Source: Arcicella sp034931005
GTDB taxonomy: Bacteria > Bacteroidota > Bacteroidia > Cytophagales > Spirosomataceae
NCBI RefSeq assembly: GCF_034931005.1
Contig: NZ_JAYGIN010000010.1
Coordinates: forward strand, 62,001-126,000
DNA length: 64,000 nucleotides
Reading direction: 5' to 3'
The position numbers were made by a program, and so were the translations under genes. Shown piece by piece: positions 25,102 to 33,825 of this stretch (its first letter is position 1; each line of letters opens with the position of its first letter). The notes beneath the pieces were generated by a model that saw only the letters and a list, made by a program, of their open reading frames with translations, ran no database searches and was not told the DNA's origin.

Positions 25102-26382
25102 ATGGCAGTAGATGTATTGTTAGGTTTGCAGTGGGGAGACGAAGGAAAGGGTAAAATTGTTGATGTTTTAGCCCCTAAATATCAAGTAGTTGCACGTTTT
25201 CAGGGTGGTCCGAATGCTGGGCATACACTCGAATTTGATGGTTTCAAGCACGTGTTGCACCAAATTCCATCGGGTATTTTTCGTCAGGAAGTACAAAATA
25301 TTATCGGAAATGGCGTTGTACTTGACCCAATTATTTTCAAAAAAGAAATTGATGGTTTAGCCAAATACAACCTCAATATTCTTCAAAATTTAGAGGTTTC
25401 TAAAAAAGCTTCTATTATTCTTCCAACGCACCGTTTGTTAGATGCTGCTTACGAAAAAGCCAAAGGAGATGCTAAAATTGGCTCAACTTTGAAAGGAATT
25501 GGACCAACTTATACCGATAAAATTTCTCGTCAGGGATTGCGTGTTGGTGATATGATTTCTCCGAATTTCAAAGCAAAATATGATAAATTAGTAAATGTTC
25601 ACAAAGGAATTTTGGATGTTTATAAATTTGAATATGACCTAACTACCGCTGAAACTGAATTCTTTGAAGCTGTTGAATTTATGAAAAAATTCAATTTAGT
25701 TGACTCAGAATATGTTGTAAATCAAGCTCTTACTGACAACAAAACTATTTTAGCTGAAGGAGCTCAAGGTTCTTTATTGGACGTTGACTTTGGTTCATAT
25801 CCATTTGTTACTTCTTCAAATACCGTTACGGCAGGTGCTTGCACAGGTTTGGGGGTTGCTCCAAAAAATATTGGCGAAGTTTACGGGATTTTCAAGGCTT
25901 ACGCAACACGTGTAGGTTCTGGGCCATTCCCAACTGAATTGATGGACGAAGTTGGCGAAAGAATGCGTCAAGAAGGTCGTGAATTTGGTTCAACAACGGG
26001 TCGCCCAAGACGTTGTGGTTGGATTGATTTGCCAGCATTAAAATACGCTATGATGATTAACGGCGTAACACAATTGGTGATGATGAAAGCAGACGTTTTG
26101 AATATTTTTGAAGATATTCAAGTTTGTACCGCTTATCAATTACCTGACGGAACAATTACAGAACAATTACCTTACGACATGACTGACACAACAGTTATTC
26201 CTGTTTATGAGACATTGAAAGGATGGAATTGTTCATTAGAAGGACTTCGTAAATTTGAAGAATTGCCTGCTGAACTTTCAGCGTACATTGCGTTCTTAGA
26301 AGAGAAATTAGCCTTACCTATCAACTTCATCTCAACTGGCCCAGACCGTGATGAGTGTGTATTGAGAGGTAAATTAGCATAA
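25102..26382 (+). CDS. purA: Adenylosuccinate synthetase
   Basis: A 426-residue enzyme from the ATG at 25102; the in-frame TTG at 25078 lies inside the repeat element and gives no family residues. It condenses IMP and aspartate with GTP in AMP synthesis. The GTP-binding P-loop is GLQWGDEGKGKIVD, followed by GGPNAGHT, GIGPTYTDKISR, the IMP loop VTSSNT, GSGPFPTE and GRPRRCGWID. The C-terminal FISTGPDRDECV is as expected. Monocistronic, with a terminator after it. Confidence 0.97.
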   Translation: MAVDVLLGLQWGDEGKGKIVDVLAPKYQVVARFQGGPNAGHTLEFDGFKHVLHQIPSGIFRQEVQNIIGNGVVLDPIIFKKEIDGLAKYNLNILQNLEVSKKASIILPTHRLLDAAYEKAKGDAKIGSTLKGIGPTYTDKISRQGLRVGDMISPNFKAKYDKLVNVHKGILDVYKFEYDLTTAETEFFEAVEFMKKFNLVDSEYVVNQALTDNKTILAEGAQGSLLDVDFGSYPFVTSSNTVTAGACTGLGVAPKNIGEVYGIFKAYATRVGSGPFPTELMDEVGERMRQEGREFGSTTGRPRRCGWIDLPALKYAMMINGVTQLVMMKADVLNIFEDIQVCTAYQLPDGTITEQLPYDMTDTTVIPVYETLKGWNCSLEGLRKFEELPAELSAYIAFLEEKLALPINFISTGPDRDECVLRGKLA

Positions 26383-26412
26383 TTGTAGTTTGATGCTTCG
26401 GCATTGAATCAC

Positions 26413-26452
26413 AAAAGGTTCAGCATTTTTCGTAAATTGCTGAACCTTTTTC
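26413..26452 (+). terminator. Terminator of purA (copy 1 of 2)
   Basis: 13-bp perfect stem AAAAGGTTCAGCA/TGCTGAACCTTTT with loop TTTTTCGTAAAT. Identical in stem and loop to the hairpin at 27114-27151. Confidence 0.9.
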
Positions 26453-26472
26453 TATAACAGACACTTTAGAAA

Positions 26473-26913
26473 ATGAATCAACCATTCTATGACCTAACTA
26501 CTTTAGATAATGCACAAACCTTTAATTTTGAGAGCATTGGAAAGGAAAAAATCAAAAAGAAAATTCTCTATCAAAGTACGAGTGGAGAAAATTTTTATAA
26601 TTTAGCTTTGGTAGATATATTAGAAGATGGCAGTTATGATGATACTGTCGAAAGTAATAATGGTGATATGGAGAAAGTATTAGCCACCGTTGTAAAATCT
26701 TTCATCTACTTTTTTGAACAAAATCCTGAGGCCATCGTGTTATTTAAAGGTAGCACAGAATCAAGAACCAGACTTTATCAAATAGTTATTAACAAAGAGT
26801 TGGACAACATCATTTCGAGATTCACAATCTTAGGAATTAATGGGATGAAATTTGAACCATTTCGGAAAAATAAAAGCTATGATGGTTTTGCAATTGCTCT
26901 CAAAAAACATTAA
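26473..26913 (+). CDS. DUF6934-like protein of unknown function
   Basis: A 146-residue protein resembling the uncharacterised Bacteroidota family I remember as DUF6934 (not verified by search): it begins NQPFYDLTTLDNAQTFNFES and has SNNGDMEKVLATVVKSF, FKGSTESRTRLYQIVI and a C-terminal Lys-rich block. No signal peptide. Its stop is followed after 8 bp by a 55-codon gene on the same strand. The two genes sit between two identical terminators. Similar gene pairs recur in this phylum, so a toxin-antitoxin or host-defence role is possible but only inference. Confidence 0.7.
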   Translation: MNQPFYDLTTLDNAQTFNFESIGKEKIKKKILYQSTSGENFYNLALVDILEDGSYDDTVESNNGDMEKVLATVVKSFIYFFEQNPEAIVLFKGSTESRTRLYQIVINKELDNIISRFTILGINGMKFEPFRKNKSYDGFAIALKKH

Positions 26914-26921
26914 TATTGAAT

Positions 26922-27089
26922 ATGGTAAAGACATTAAAAAATATCAAGAAAGAAAAAATTTCTCCTAAATTACAGGCATTAGGAAAAGGAGAAAGTGGTA
27001 TTCCATCAAAAACACAAAAAACGAAATTAGAATGGGCGAATGATATTGCTCTGAATGCAGATTTATCTCAAATTCAAGCATTATTGTAG
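26922..27089 (+). CDS. Small partner protein of the DUF6934-like gene
   Basis: A 55-residue basic protein (starts MVKTLKNIKKEKISPKLQA, ends LSQIQALL). ATG at 26922, stop at 27087-27089, eight bases after the preceding stop codon, so almost surely the same transcript. Pattern: basic N-terminal half with KIKKEK-type residues, a short acidic/amphipathic C-terminal half (EWANDIALNADL). No family recognised. Size and coupling suit a regulatory or antitoxin partner. Confidence 0.6.
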   Translation: MVKTLKNIKKEKISPKLQALGKGESGIPSKTQKTKLEWANDIALNADLSQIQALL

Positions 27090-27113
27090 AAGTCCTTGGA
27101 AAATATACAGCTA

Positions 27114-27153
27114 AAAAGGTTCAGCATTTTTCGTAAATTGCTGAACCTTTTTT
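27114..27153 (+). terminator. Terminator after the DUF6934-like pair (copy 2 of 2)
   Basis: Exact repeat of the purA terminator stem and loop, followed by six Ts. Confidence 0.9.
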
Positions 27154-27223
27154 ATTTCAATAGAAAGTGTAACTCGATGCTTTGGCATCGACAGACTCTA
27201 TTTTCCGATGCGAAAGCATCGGG

Positions 27224-28057
27224 TTACTTCCCCGAAAACCGTTCCAAAGCCTCTTTCTCACGTGGCGTTAAGCTATCAATTCCCTTCATTTGTATTTTGT
27301 CTAAAATGGCATCAATTTCTTCCTGTCGTGCGGCTTTTCGTTCGTTGAATTCAGCGTCAATATCTTTGTAATCCGTTTGTCGGAATGAAAATTTTTCGAT
27401 AAATAAATAATCAGGATACCAAATAAGTAAGAAAATAAATGCCAAAGTTGGAGTGATAATCAAGACAATAGGCAAATAATTTTCCTTCAAAACTGCTGGA
27501 TAGAGAGCAACAGCTGTTACCATGCCAATCAACGCACCGCCCAAATGGGCTTCATGTCCAATATTACTTTTTCTCGATTTTATTCCATAAATCGTAATCA
27601 AGACAAAAAGTAAACCGTACATCCAGCTACTTATCGACAATGGAATCAAAAACATTCCAATTTGCATTTCTGGGAAAATAGCAATTGAAGCAAAAATTAT
27701 TCCACAAACGGCTCCAGACGCACCAATGGCAGTATATTCAGCTTCAAAACGATGAATTATTAAAGCTAAAATATTGCCTCCAATTAAGCTTGTGAAGAAA
27801 ATAAGAAGAAAATTTACACTTCCAACGACCATTTCAAGGCTTTCTCCAAACGAGAAAAACGTGTACAAATTAAAAATTAAATGAAACCAAGAACCATGTA
27901 GAAATCCAGAAGAAATCATACGATAATACTCTTTATACTTCAGAATTCCATCTACATTAAAAGCGTATTTATCAAAAAAATGCTTATTTTGAAAGCCTTG
28001 AAAGGAAAATATGACTGTAATTATTGTTAAAAATAAGGTTATTGGAGTGTTCATCAT
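27224..28057 (-). CDS. Rhomboid-family intramembrane serine protease
   Basis: I start at the ATG on 28057 (277 residues); the TTG at 28081 adds eight residues only. Six or seven TM helices. The catalytic serine is in GASGAVCG and the catalytic histidine in HEAHLGG; the L1-loop aromatic/basic block YYRMISSGFLHGSWFHLIFNL is the usual rhomboid N-terminal half. A cytosolic C-terminal tail (RQEEIDAILDKIQ, then GIDSLTPREKEALERFS) matches the extension found on many Bacteroidota rhomboids. Substrates unknown. Convergent with the DUF6934-like pair, divergent from the YkgJ gene. Confidence 0.9.
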   Translation of the reverse strand: MMNTPITLFLTIITVIFSFQGFQNKHFFDKYAFNVDGILKYKEYYRMISSGFLHGSWFHLIFNLYTFFSFGESLEMVVGSVNFLLIFFTSLIGGNILALIIHRFEAEYTAIGASGAVCGIIFASIAIFPEMQIGMFLIPLSISSWMYGLLFVLITIYGIKSRKSNIGHEAHLGGALIGMVTAVALYPAVLKENYLPIVLIITPTLAFIFLLIWYPDYLFIEKFSFRQTDYKDIDAEFNERKAARQEEIDAILDKIQMKGIDSLTPREKEALERFSGK

Positions 28058-28134
28058 GCGTAAAAAACAGTTTATTGACAAAAGTCATTACGAACATAAT
28101 CATTTATCTTGAACTGATTGTGTCGGTAATTGAG

Positions 28135-28142
28135 TAATTTTG
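28135..28142 (+). promoter_or_regulatory. Promoter element of the YkgJ-family gene
   Basis: TAATTTTG 20 nt before the ATG at 28162; the -33 element is poor. Confidence 0.4.
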
Positions 28143-28161
28143 GGTTATCAAACATCATTCC

Positions 28162-28668
28162 ATGATATACACAGAAGAAACCATCGACCAATTCAACGAA
28201 GAAAGTCGTTTAAAATATCCAGAAAATAGAAAATTTTTTGACCGTCTAAAAAATAAAAAACTCAAAAATTTAGACCAAGCATTCCATCCAAAACATGATG
28301 AAGTTTTTGAAGAAATTGATTGTTTAAAATGTGCCAATTGTTGCAAAACAACCAGTCCAATTTTCTCAGACATTGACATTGACAGAATTGCAAAACATCT
28401 CAGAATACGCCCAGCAGAACTTGTAAAGCAACATTTACACCTTGATTCTGACGGAGATTTTGTCCTTAATTCCTCTCCATGTACATTTTTAGGTTCAGAT
28501 AATTATTGCTCAATTTACGATTATCGCCCCAAAGCGTGTCGTGAATATCCGCATACAGATAGGAAAAATATTGCAGGTATTTTGCCCCTGACTTTAGATA
28601 ATACAAAAGTCTGTCCTGCTGTATTTGAAATTGTTGAGCAACTCAAAAGTGCAGGTCTTGGTAAATAA
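28162..28668 (+). CDS. YkgJ-family cysteine-cluster protein
   Basis: A 168-residue cytoplasmic protein with the cluster CLKCANCC (Cys54, 57, 60, 61) and a second group, SSPCTFLGSDNYCSIYDYRP-KACREYP. This is the YkgJ/CxxCxxCC family, long annotated as a putative zinc or iron-sulphur protein; no reaction is established. The N-terminal EFRxKYPENRKFFDRLKNKK-like part is typical of Bacteroidota members. It has its own promoter element and stands alone before the ROK kinase. Confidence 0.9.
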   Translation: MIYTEETIDQFNEESRLKYPENRKFFDRLKNKKLKNLDQAFHPKHDEVFEEIDCLKCANCCKTTSPIFSDIDIDRIAKHLRIRPAELVKQHLHLDSDGDFVLNSSPCTFLGSDNYCSIYDYRPKACREYPHTDRKNIAGILPLTLDNTKVCPAVFEIVEQLKSAGLGK

Positions 28669-28683
28669 TATAAAAATATACCG

Positions 28684-28691
28684 TAATTTTG
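28684..28691 (+). promoter_or_regulatory. Promoter element of the ROK-kinase gene
   Basis: TAATTTTG, 49 nt before the ATG at 28741; a TTG lies 23 bp upstream. Confidence 0.45.
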
Positions 28692-28740
28692 AGCTCCCAA
28701 AAACTATATAAACATTAACTATTAAATATTTTCTGAATTA

Positions 28741-29652
28741 ATGGCGGCAATCGAGTATTTAGGTATTGATATTGGCGGAACAAACGTCAAAATGGGCATT
28801 GTGAATGCTGAGACAGGACACATTTCTAATTTCTACAGTCACGACAGTGTTAGTTGGAGAAAATCAGGACATTTTGAAGAACGTCTTGGCGAAGCAATTG
28901 CGTTACAACTGATTGACCATAAGCATATTAATAAAGTTGGTATTGGTCTGCCCGGTATGATTGATTCATCACGTACCACACCAGTAGAAATTACGGCAAT
29001 TCCAGAATTGAATAACGTTCCATTAGTGGAAGTGCTAAAAAAGCGTTTTCCAACGGTAGATTTCTTCTTGGAAAATGATGCTAATGCTGCGGCTTTAGGC
29101 GAATTTTATTTCGGTGAAGAACGTATCGACGAAAGTTATATTTTCATCACTTTAGGAACTGGCGTAGGTGGAGCAGCCATTATTAATAAAAAAGTATTTA
29201 CAGGCGGACGTGGAAACGCTATGGAACCTGGACATACGCCCTCATCGAATAGTAAAGTATTAGAGAGAAACATTGGTAAAAATGAACTTTTAGCAATGGC
29301 AAACACTATGCGTAAAAGCTTTACAGGTTCAACACAACTCCCTGATGATGAAACCATTAGCACTACGGGATTAGTAGCAGCGGCTGGTGAAGGCGACGTA
29401 TTAGCTCTTCAAATTTTTGAAAGAGTTGGTGAATTATTAGGCGAAAGTCTTTGTCATTTAATTGCCATTCTTGACATCAATTTAATTTTAGTTGGTGGTG
29501 GGTTATCGGCTTCATTTGACTACATTCTTCCAGCGATGAACAAGACGTTCAGCACATGGCTTACTAAATATCACGCCGAAGGATTGACCATAACAAGGGC
29601 AACTCTGGGCAATGATGCAGGGCTTTTAGGAGCGGCTTCATTATGTTTTTAG
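28741..29652 (+). CDS. ROK-family sugar kinase (glucokinase-like)
   Basis: A 303-residue ASKHA kinase. The phosphate-1 loop is GIDIGGTNVKMG, GIGLPGMID follows near 78, catalytic Asp lies in FLENDANAAALGE, and the second ATP loop is LGTGVGGAAI. Adenosine motif VGGGLS is near the end. Most ROK proteins have a zinc site CxCGxxGCxE after the GH motif; here the equivalent region (EPGHTPSSNSKVLERNIGK) has no Cys at all, so it is a zinc-free ROK subgroup. Hexose phosphorylation is likely; the exact sugar is not. Confidence 0.88.
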   Translation: MAAIEYLGIDIGGTNVKMGIVNAETGHISNFYSHDSVSWRKSGHFEERLGEAIALQLIDHKHINKVGIGLPGMIDSSRTTPVEITAIPELNNVPLVEVLKKRFPTVDFFLENDANAAALGEFYFGEERIDESYIFITLGTGVGGAAIINKKVFTGGRGNAMEPGHTPSSNSKVLERNIGKNELLAMANTMRKSFTGSTQLPDDETISTTGLVAAAGEGDVLALQIFERVGELLGESLCHLIAILDINLILVGGGLSASFDYILPAMNKTFSTWLTKYHAEGLTITRATLGNDAGLLGAASLCF

Positions 29653-29711
29653 TAATATTCTTAGAAAAATTAAAATAAATCTTTTCATAGTAATACGGTT
29701 GTAAAAAATAG

Positions 29712-29742
29712 TTTGATAATCTAATTTTTATCATCATCTTTG
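29712..29742 (+). promoter_or_regulatory. Promoter of acpP
   Basis: TTTG at 29712-29715, 19-bp spacer, CATCTTTG at 29735-29742 (one mismatch to TAnnTTTG). Start predicted about 25 nt before the ATG. Confidence 0.6.
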
Positions 29743-29774
29743 CACCGTTTTTCTAACCAAAATTCGTTCTTAAA

Positions 29775-30011
29775 ATGGCAGACATTGCAGAAAAAGTAAA
29801 AGGCATTATCGTCGAGAAATTAGGCGTTGACGCAGCAGAAGTTACTACAGAGGCTTCATTCACAAATGACTTGGGTGCAGACTCATTGGATACAGTAGAG
29901 TTAATCATGGAATTCGAAAAAGAATTTAACGTATCTATTCCAGATGACCAAGCTGAAAACATCCAAACAGTTGGACAGGCAATCACATATCTTGAAGAAA
30001 ACGCCAAGTAA
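29775..30011 (+). CDS. acpP: Acyl carrier protein
   Basis: A 78-residue acidic protein that carries growing acyl chains on a phosphopantetheine arm. The attachment site is Ser37 in GADSLDTVELIM. Helix 1 (IAEKVKGIIVEKLGV) and the C-terminal VGQAITYLEEN are standard. It is first in the conserved acpP-fabF-rnc order; a complex hairpin after its stop may reduce read-through so that acpP is made in excess over fabF. Confidence 0.98.
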   Translation: MADIAEKVKGIIVEKLGVDAAEVTTEASFTNDLGADSLDTVELIMEFEKEFNVSIPDDQAENIQTVGQAITYLEENAK

Positions 30012-30024
30012 TTGAAACTTCTTT

Positions 30025-30096
30025 ATGTGCTAATTTGAAAATGAAATTATAGTTTCTTCTTAAGCTATAATTTTATGACAGATTAGCACATTTTTA
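30025..30096 (+). terminator. Nested terminator or attenuator between acpP and fabF
   Basis: Outer 10-bp arms ATGTGCTAAT/ATTAGCACAT (30025-30034, 30082-30091), inner 9-bp arms AAATTATAG/CTATAATTT, then five Ts. Confidence 0.8.
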
Positions 30097-30167
30097 TTGA
30101 TTTTCAGATTAATTTGTTCAAATTTGAAAAATCATTGATTTTCATACAACCGAGATTTGCTAAAAGC

Positions 30168-31418
30168 ATGAAAAGTTTTAAAAGAGTAGTTGTTACGGGT
30201 ATCGGAGCGTTGACTCCTATCGGAAATAACGTCCCAGAATACTGGGAAGGATTAAAAAATGGCGTAAGTGGTTGCGACCATATTACAAGATTTGATGCTG
30301 AGAAATTCCGTACACGCATTGCTTGTGAGTTAAAGAACTTTGACATTACAAAATTTATTCCTCGTCAGGATGCCCGCAAAATGGATATGTTCACTCAGTT
30401 TGGTATTGTTGCCTCTGATGAAGCCATTATTGACTCAGGTCTTGACCTTGAAAAAATTGATAAAAATAAAGTTGGAGTAATTTGGGGTTCGGGTATTGGT
30501 GGACTAAAAACCTTTGAAGACGAAATGATTTATTTCGGAAAAGGTGATGGAACTCCCAAAATCAATCCTTTCTTCATTCCAAAAATGATTGCGGATTCGG
30601 CTTCGGGAAATATCTCGATTCGTCATGGATTCCGTGGTCCAAACTACGTAACCGTTTCAGCGTGTTCATCCGCAAACAATGCCATCATCGACGCATTTAA
30701 TTATATCCGTTTGGGTAGAATTAATATCTGCGTAACGGGTGGTTCTGAAGCTGCTGTTACCATTGCCAGCGTTGGTGGATTTACTGCCATGCGTGCGATG
30801 TCTGAACGCAACGATGACCCTAAAACGGCTTCTCGTCCTTACGACAAAGACCGTGATGGTTTTGTGGTTGGTGAGGGTGCAGGTGCATTGATTTTGGAAG
30901 ATTATGACCATGCAATTGCACGTGGAGCAAAAATATATGCTGAGTTAATCGGTGGTGGATTCTCTTCTGATGCGTATCATATCACGGCTCCACATCCAGA
31001 TGGCTACGGAGCGTTATTGTCGATGCAAGATGCTTTAGATGATGCAGGAATTAAACCTGAGGAAGTAGATTATATCAATACACATGGTACTTCAACTCCA
31101 TTAGGTGACCCACAAGAATTAAAAGCAATTGTTGATTGTTTTGGCGACCACGCTTATAAAATGAATATCAGCTCAACAAAATCTATGACTGGTCACCTTT
31201 TAGGTGGTGCTGGTGCGGTAGAGGCAGTGGCTTGTATTTTGGCAATGCAACACAATTTAGTTCCTCCAACAATTAACCATTTCACAGAAGACCCTGAGGT
31301 AGATAATAAATTGAATTTAACGCTCAATACTGCCCAAGAACGTGAAATCAACGTTGCTTTAAGTAATGGATTTGGTTTTGGAGGTCACAACGCAACCGTA
31401 ATTTTTAAGAAAATATAA
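30168..31418 (+). CDS. fabF: 3-oxoacyl-[acyl-carrier-protein] synthase II
   Basis: A 416-residue condensing enzyme from the ATG at 30168 (KRVVVTGIGALTPIG); the frame from 30114 only adds leader residues. It extends acyl-ACP with malonyl-ACP. The Cys-His-His triad is complete: Cys166 in VSACSSANNAI, His in NTHGTSTPLGD, and His in KSMTGHLLGGAG; the Lys of the last motif is also present. GFGFGGHNATVIF closes the thiolase fold. Follows acpP as in many bacteria. Confidence 0.97.
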   Translation: MKSFKRVVVTGIGALTPIGNNVPEYWEGLKNGVSGCDHITRFDAEKFRTRIACELKNFDITKFIPRQDARKMDMFTQFGIVASDEAIIDSGLDLEKIDKNKVGVIWGSGIGGLKTFEDEMIYFGKGDGTPKINPFFIPKMIADSASGNISIRHGFRGPNYVTVSACSSANNAIIDAFNYIRLGRINICVTGGSEAAVTIASVGGFTAMRAMSERNDDPKTASRPYDKDRDGFVVGEGAGALILEDYDHAIARGAKIYAELIGGGFSSDAYHITAPHPDGYGALLSMQDALDDAGIKPEEVDYINTHGTSTPLGDPQELKAIVDCFGDHAYKMNISSTKSMTGHLLGGAGAVEAVACILAMQHNLVPPTINHFTEDPEVDNKLNLTLNTAQEREINVALSNGFGFGGHNATVIFKKI

Positions 31419-31428
31419 AAACAGAGAA

Positions 31429-31507
31429 CAGTAAACAGTTATCAGTAAACAATTAAATAAGTTATTAAGGCTTATAACGGACGATAATTACTGATAACTG
31501 TTTACTG
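31429..31507. repeat. 20-bp inverted repeat between fabF and rnc
   Basis: CAGTAAACAGTTATCAGTAA at 31429-31448 pairs perfectly with 31488-31507. Shorter tandem units of ACTGATAACTG continue to within 5 nt of the rnc ATG. The loop carries a small pair TTATTAAGG/CTTATAAC. Confidence 0.9.
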
Positions 31508-31527
31508 ATAACTGATAACTGAACACA

Positions 31528-32259
31528 ATGCTTTCACCCATTCTTGATTTTTTTTCCAGCGACCCCAAGGATAAAAAGCTGAAAAATGCTATCGAACATA
31601 TCATAGGCGAAAATCCGTCTAATTTGACATTGTATCGTTTGGCTTTTATGCACGCCTCGGTTTCAAAAGAAACAGTTTCTAAAAGTTATAGAGAGTCTAA
31701 CGAAAGACTTGAATTTTTAGGAGATTCAGTTTTGGGGATGATTACTGCCGAATATTTATTTAAAAAATTCCCGTTTAAAGACGAAGGTTTTTTAACTGAA
31801 ATTCGTTCGAGAATGGTAAGTCGAGAATCATTAAATGTCGTAGCTCGTAAAATGGGCATTGATAAATTGGTAGAATATGATGGAAACCGCAAAACTGTTC
31901 TCACACGTACATCTATGTATGGGGATGCTTTTGAGGCTCTCATCGGAGCAATTTATTTAGACAAAGGTTTTAGATTTACACGTTCATTCATTATCAAAAA
32001 AATACTAACACAACATTTTGATATTGAGACAGTTGTATCAAATAATCCCAACTTCAAATCACTTATTATTGAATGGGCTCAACGAGAAGGGAAGCCAATT
32101 CGTTTTGATATTGTGGAAGAAGGCTCAAAACACAACAAAGAATTTACCGCTACCATTTTTGTAGCAGAGGAAGCATTCTCGGTTGGGCAAGGTTATTCTA
32201 AGAAAAAAGCCGAACAAACCGCAGCCATGAAAGCTTGTGAAAAATTGGAGATTAGTTAA
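31528..32259 (+). CDS. rnc: Ribonuclease III
   Basis: A 243-residue double-strand-specific endoribonuclease for rRNA maturation and regulatory RNA processing. The RNase III signature ERLEFLGDSVL is at 59-69, and the second acidic block is YGDAFEALIGAIYLD. The double-stranded RNA-binding domain occupies about residues 170-240 (NFKSLIIEWAQREGKP, GYSKKKAEQTAAMKA). Third gene of acpP-fabF-rnc. In a genome this rich in long perfect hairpins, many transcripts would be potential substrates, which is inference. Confidence 0.97.
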   Translation: MLSPILDFFSSDPKDKKLKNAIEHIIGENPSNLTLYRLAFMHASVSKETVSKSYRESNERLEFLGDSVLGMITAEYLFKKFPFKDEGFLTEIRSRMVSRESLNVVARKMGIDKLVEYDGNRKTVLTRTSMYGDAFEALIGAIYLDKGFRFTRSFIIKKILTQHFDIETVVSNNPNFKSLIIEWAQREGKPIRFDIVEEGSKHNKEFTATIFVAEEAFSVGQGYSKKKAEQTAAMKACEKLEIS

Positions 32260-32269
32260 AACAGGCTAT

Positions 32270-32325
32270 AATCACAATAAAAAATCCCGAAGACGAAAAT
32301 CTCTTCGGGATTTTTTATTGTGATT
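32270..32325. terminator. Strong terminator after rnc
   Basis: Perfect 24-bp arms (32270-32293, 32302-32325) with an 8-nt loop; poly-A and poly-T blocks inside the arms allow action on both strands. Confidence 0.9.
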
Positions 32326-32418
32326 GCTATATGTTCATTGTTCTTTTCAAACTTTCTCTTACTGATTTAATCCCTAAATTATATTTCTTTTCTCTCTTTC
32401 AAAATCTTTGGTTTAGTT

Positions 32419-32452
32419 TTTGCGTTCTACTGAAAGGATTAATGTAATTTTG
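32419..32452 (+). promoter_or_regulatory. Promoter for the 32.5-33.7 kb gene(s)
   Basis: TTTG at 32419-32422, 22-bp spacer, TAATTTTG at 32445-32452. The remainder of the 322-nt gap between rnc and the next large gene shows only the terminator above and the small frame below. Confidence 0.55.
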
Positions 32453-32466
32453 AAAAAGTATTGGAT

Positions 32467-32559
32467 ATGGCACTCAAAAGTATTGAAAAGCTAAGAGAAA
32501 AGAAGATTGAAAATACGAAAAGTCCAATAATTAAAATCCACCCCACCCCATTTCAATAA
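32467..32559 (+). CDS. Possible 30-codon leader peptide
   Basis: A 30-residue frame (MALKSIEKLREKKIENTKS..., ends HPTPFQ) that begins about 15 nt after a good promoter and stops 22 nt before the next gene. No family. Could equally be untranslated leader. Confidence 0.3.
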   Translation: MALKSIEKLREKKIENTKSPIIKIHPTPFQ

Positions 32560-32581
32560 AATTAAAACTTTATAAGAAAGC

Positions 32582-33718
32582 ATGAAGTTAGATTTGTCGG
32601 CAATAGAAAGCTACGGGCGGCAGTACGCCGCTAAAGTATGTGATGATTTTTTTAATAGAACTGCCACCATCAATGGTCAGCAAATATTGAAGTTGAGTAA
32701 TGTTGCTCAAGTCAATATGTTTGTGGTTAGTGACCTATTTGAGCGTTGGAAAGCCGATACAGAAGCCTTCAAAAGTCCATATTTTAATTTTGAACATGAA
32801 GATGTAAAAGCGGCTCTAAAAACTTTCATGAATACGGCTTCTCAACACATTATGGTGAAACGAGAAGACTTTGAGCCAATGCTTTCCAGTGCTGTAAACA
32901 GAACAATTGTCCTGCTATTAGACCCAAGCAAGCATTTTGATGAGTTTGTTCGTGACTCTCCCGACTTCACGTTGACGAAAGACCGTTTGGCTCAATTAAC
33001 AAAATATACTAAAATTAACGGACAGGTTTCGAAAGCATTAACCGAAAAATTGGGTGATGAAGAGAAAGTTTACGTGACAACGGCTTTAGGTTGGTTGAAT
33101 GAAATTGGGGAAAAAGGCGAATTTGAAAATCCAGATAAATATTTGGATATGCTTTCCGCAACGGTAGCTTTGAAAAAAGAGGATTTCATCAAATCGACAC
33201 CTAAAATAGTTGCGGAAGACTCCTCAGCCATGAAAATGTCGCAATCTTTCTTCGACCTTGATAGCGAAGAAGAATTAGATGATGAAGACGCTCCACTTCC
33301 AACGGTGGCACAAGTGCAAGCAAAATTTGAACAAGATAGTCCAGTTGCAGACATTAAACTACCAGGTTTAGACCGACTAAATGATACTTTTACCGATGAC
33401 TTGCCAACGGTTAATGATTTGTTGAAAAAAGAAGTAATCGGCAATGGGACTCCATTATCAGAATTAGCATTTAAACGTCCTATCAAAAGTATTGTTGATG
33501 GTGTAAGTATCAACCAAAAATTTGTTTTCATAGGAAAATTATTTGATGGCGATATTAATTCTTACAATAAAGCCATTGAAGATTTAGATAATTGCTTAAA
33601 CTTTGGCGATGCTAAAAACCTGATGAACAAGTCTTTAGCTCCAAAATACAACTGGATTATGGCAGCCGAAGAAGCTAATGATTTCTTGGAAGTGGTTAGT
33701 CGTAAGTTTCAGAGCTAA
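32582..33718 (+). CDS. Conserved Bacteroidota protein of unknown function
   Basis: A 378-residue soluble protein without signal peptide or TM segment. The N-terminal 190 residues look helical; the middle (about 225-265) is acidic and low complexity (DLDSEEELDDEDAPLP); the C-terminal 80 residues hold a compact block, SINQKFVFIGKLFDGDINSYNKAIEDLD and YNWIMAAEEANDFLEVVSRKF in two separate stretches, which I have seen as a conserved end in uncharacterised proteins of this phylum. Function unknown. It has its own promoter and is followed by an exported barrel protein. Confidence 0.75.
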   Translation: MKLDLSAIESYGRQYAAKVCDDFFNRTATINGQQILKLSNVAQVNMFVVSDLFERWKADTEAFKSPYFNFEHEDVKAALKTFMNTASQHIMVKREDFEPMLSSAVNRTIVLLLDPSKHFDEFVRDSPDFTLTKDRLAQLTKYTKINGQVSKALTEKLGDEEKVYVTTALGWLNEIGEKGEFENPDKYLDMLSATVALKKEDFIKSTPKIVAEDSSAMKMSQSFFDLDSEEELDDEDAPLPTVAQVQAKFEQDSPVADIKLPGLDRLNDTFTDDLPTVNDLLKKEVIGNGTPLSELAFKRPIKSIVDGVSINQKFVFIGKLFDGDINSYNKAIEDLDNCLNFGDAKNLMNKSLAPKYNWIMAAEEANDFLEVVSRKFQS

Positions 33719-33825
33719 GCAATCGTTTGTAAATATTAATAACATTTTTTAATTTAGAAATATCATAAAGCCCATTTGAAAGAATGGGCTTTTCTACGTT
33801 ATCACATTTATAAATTTAGTTCTCA

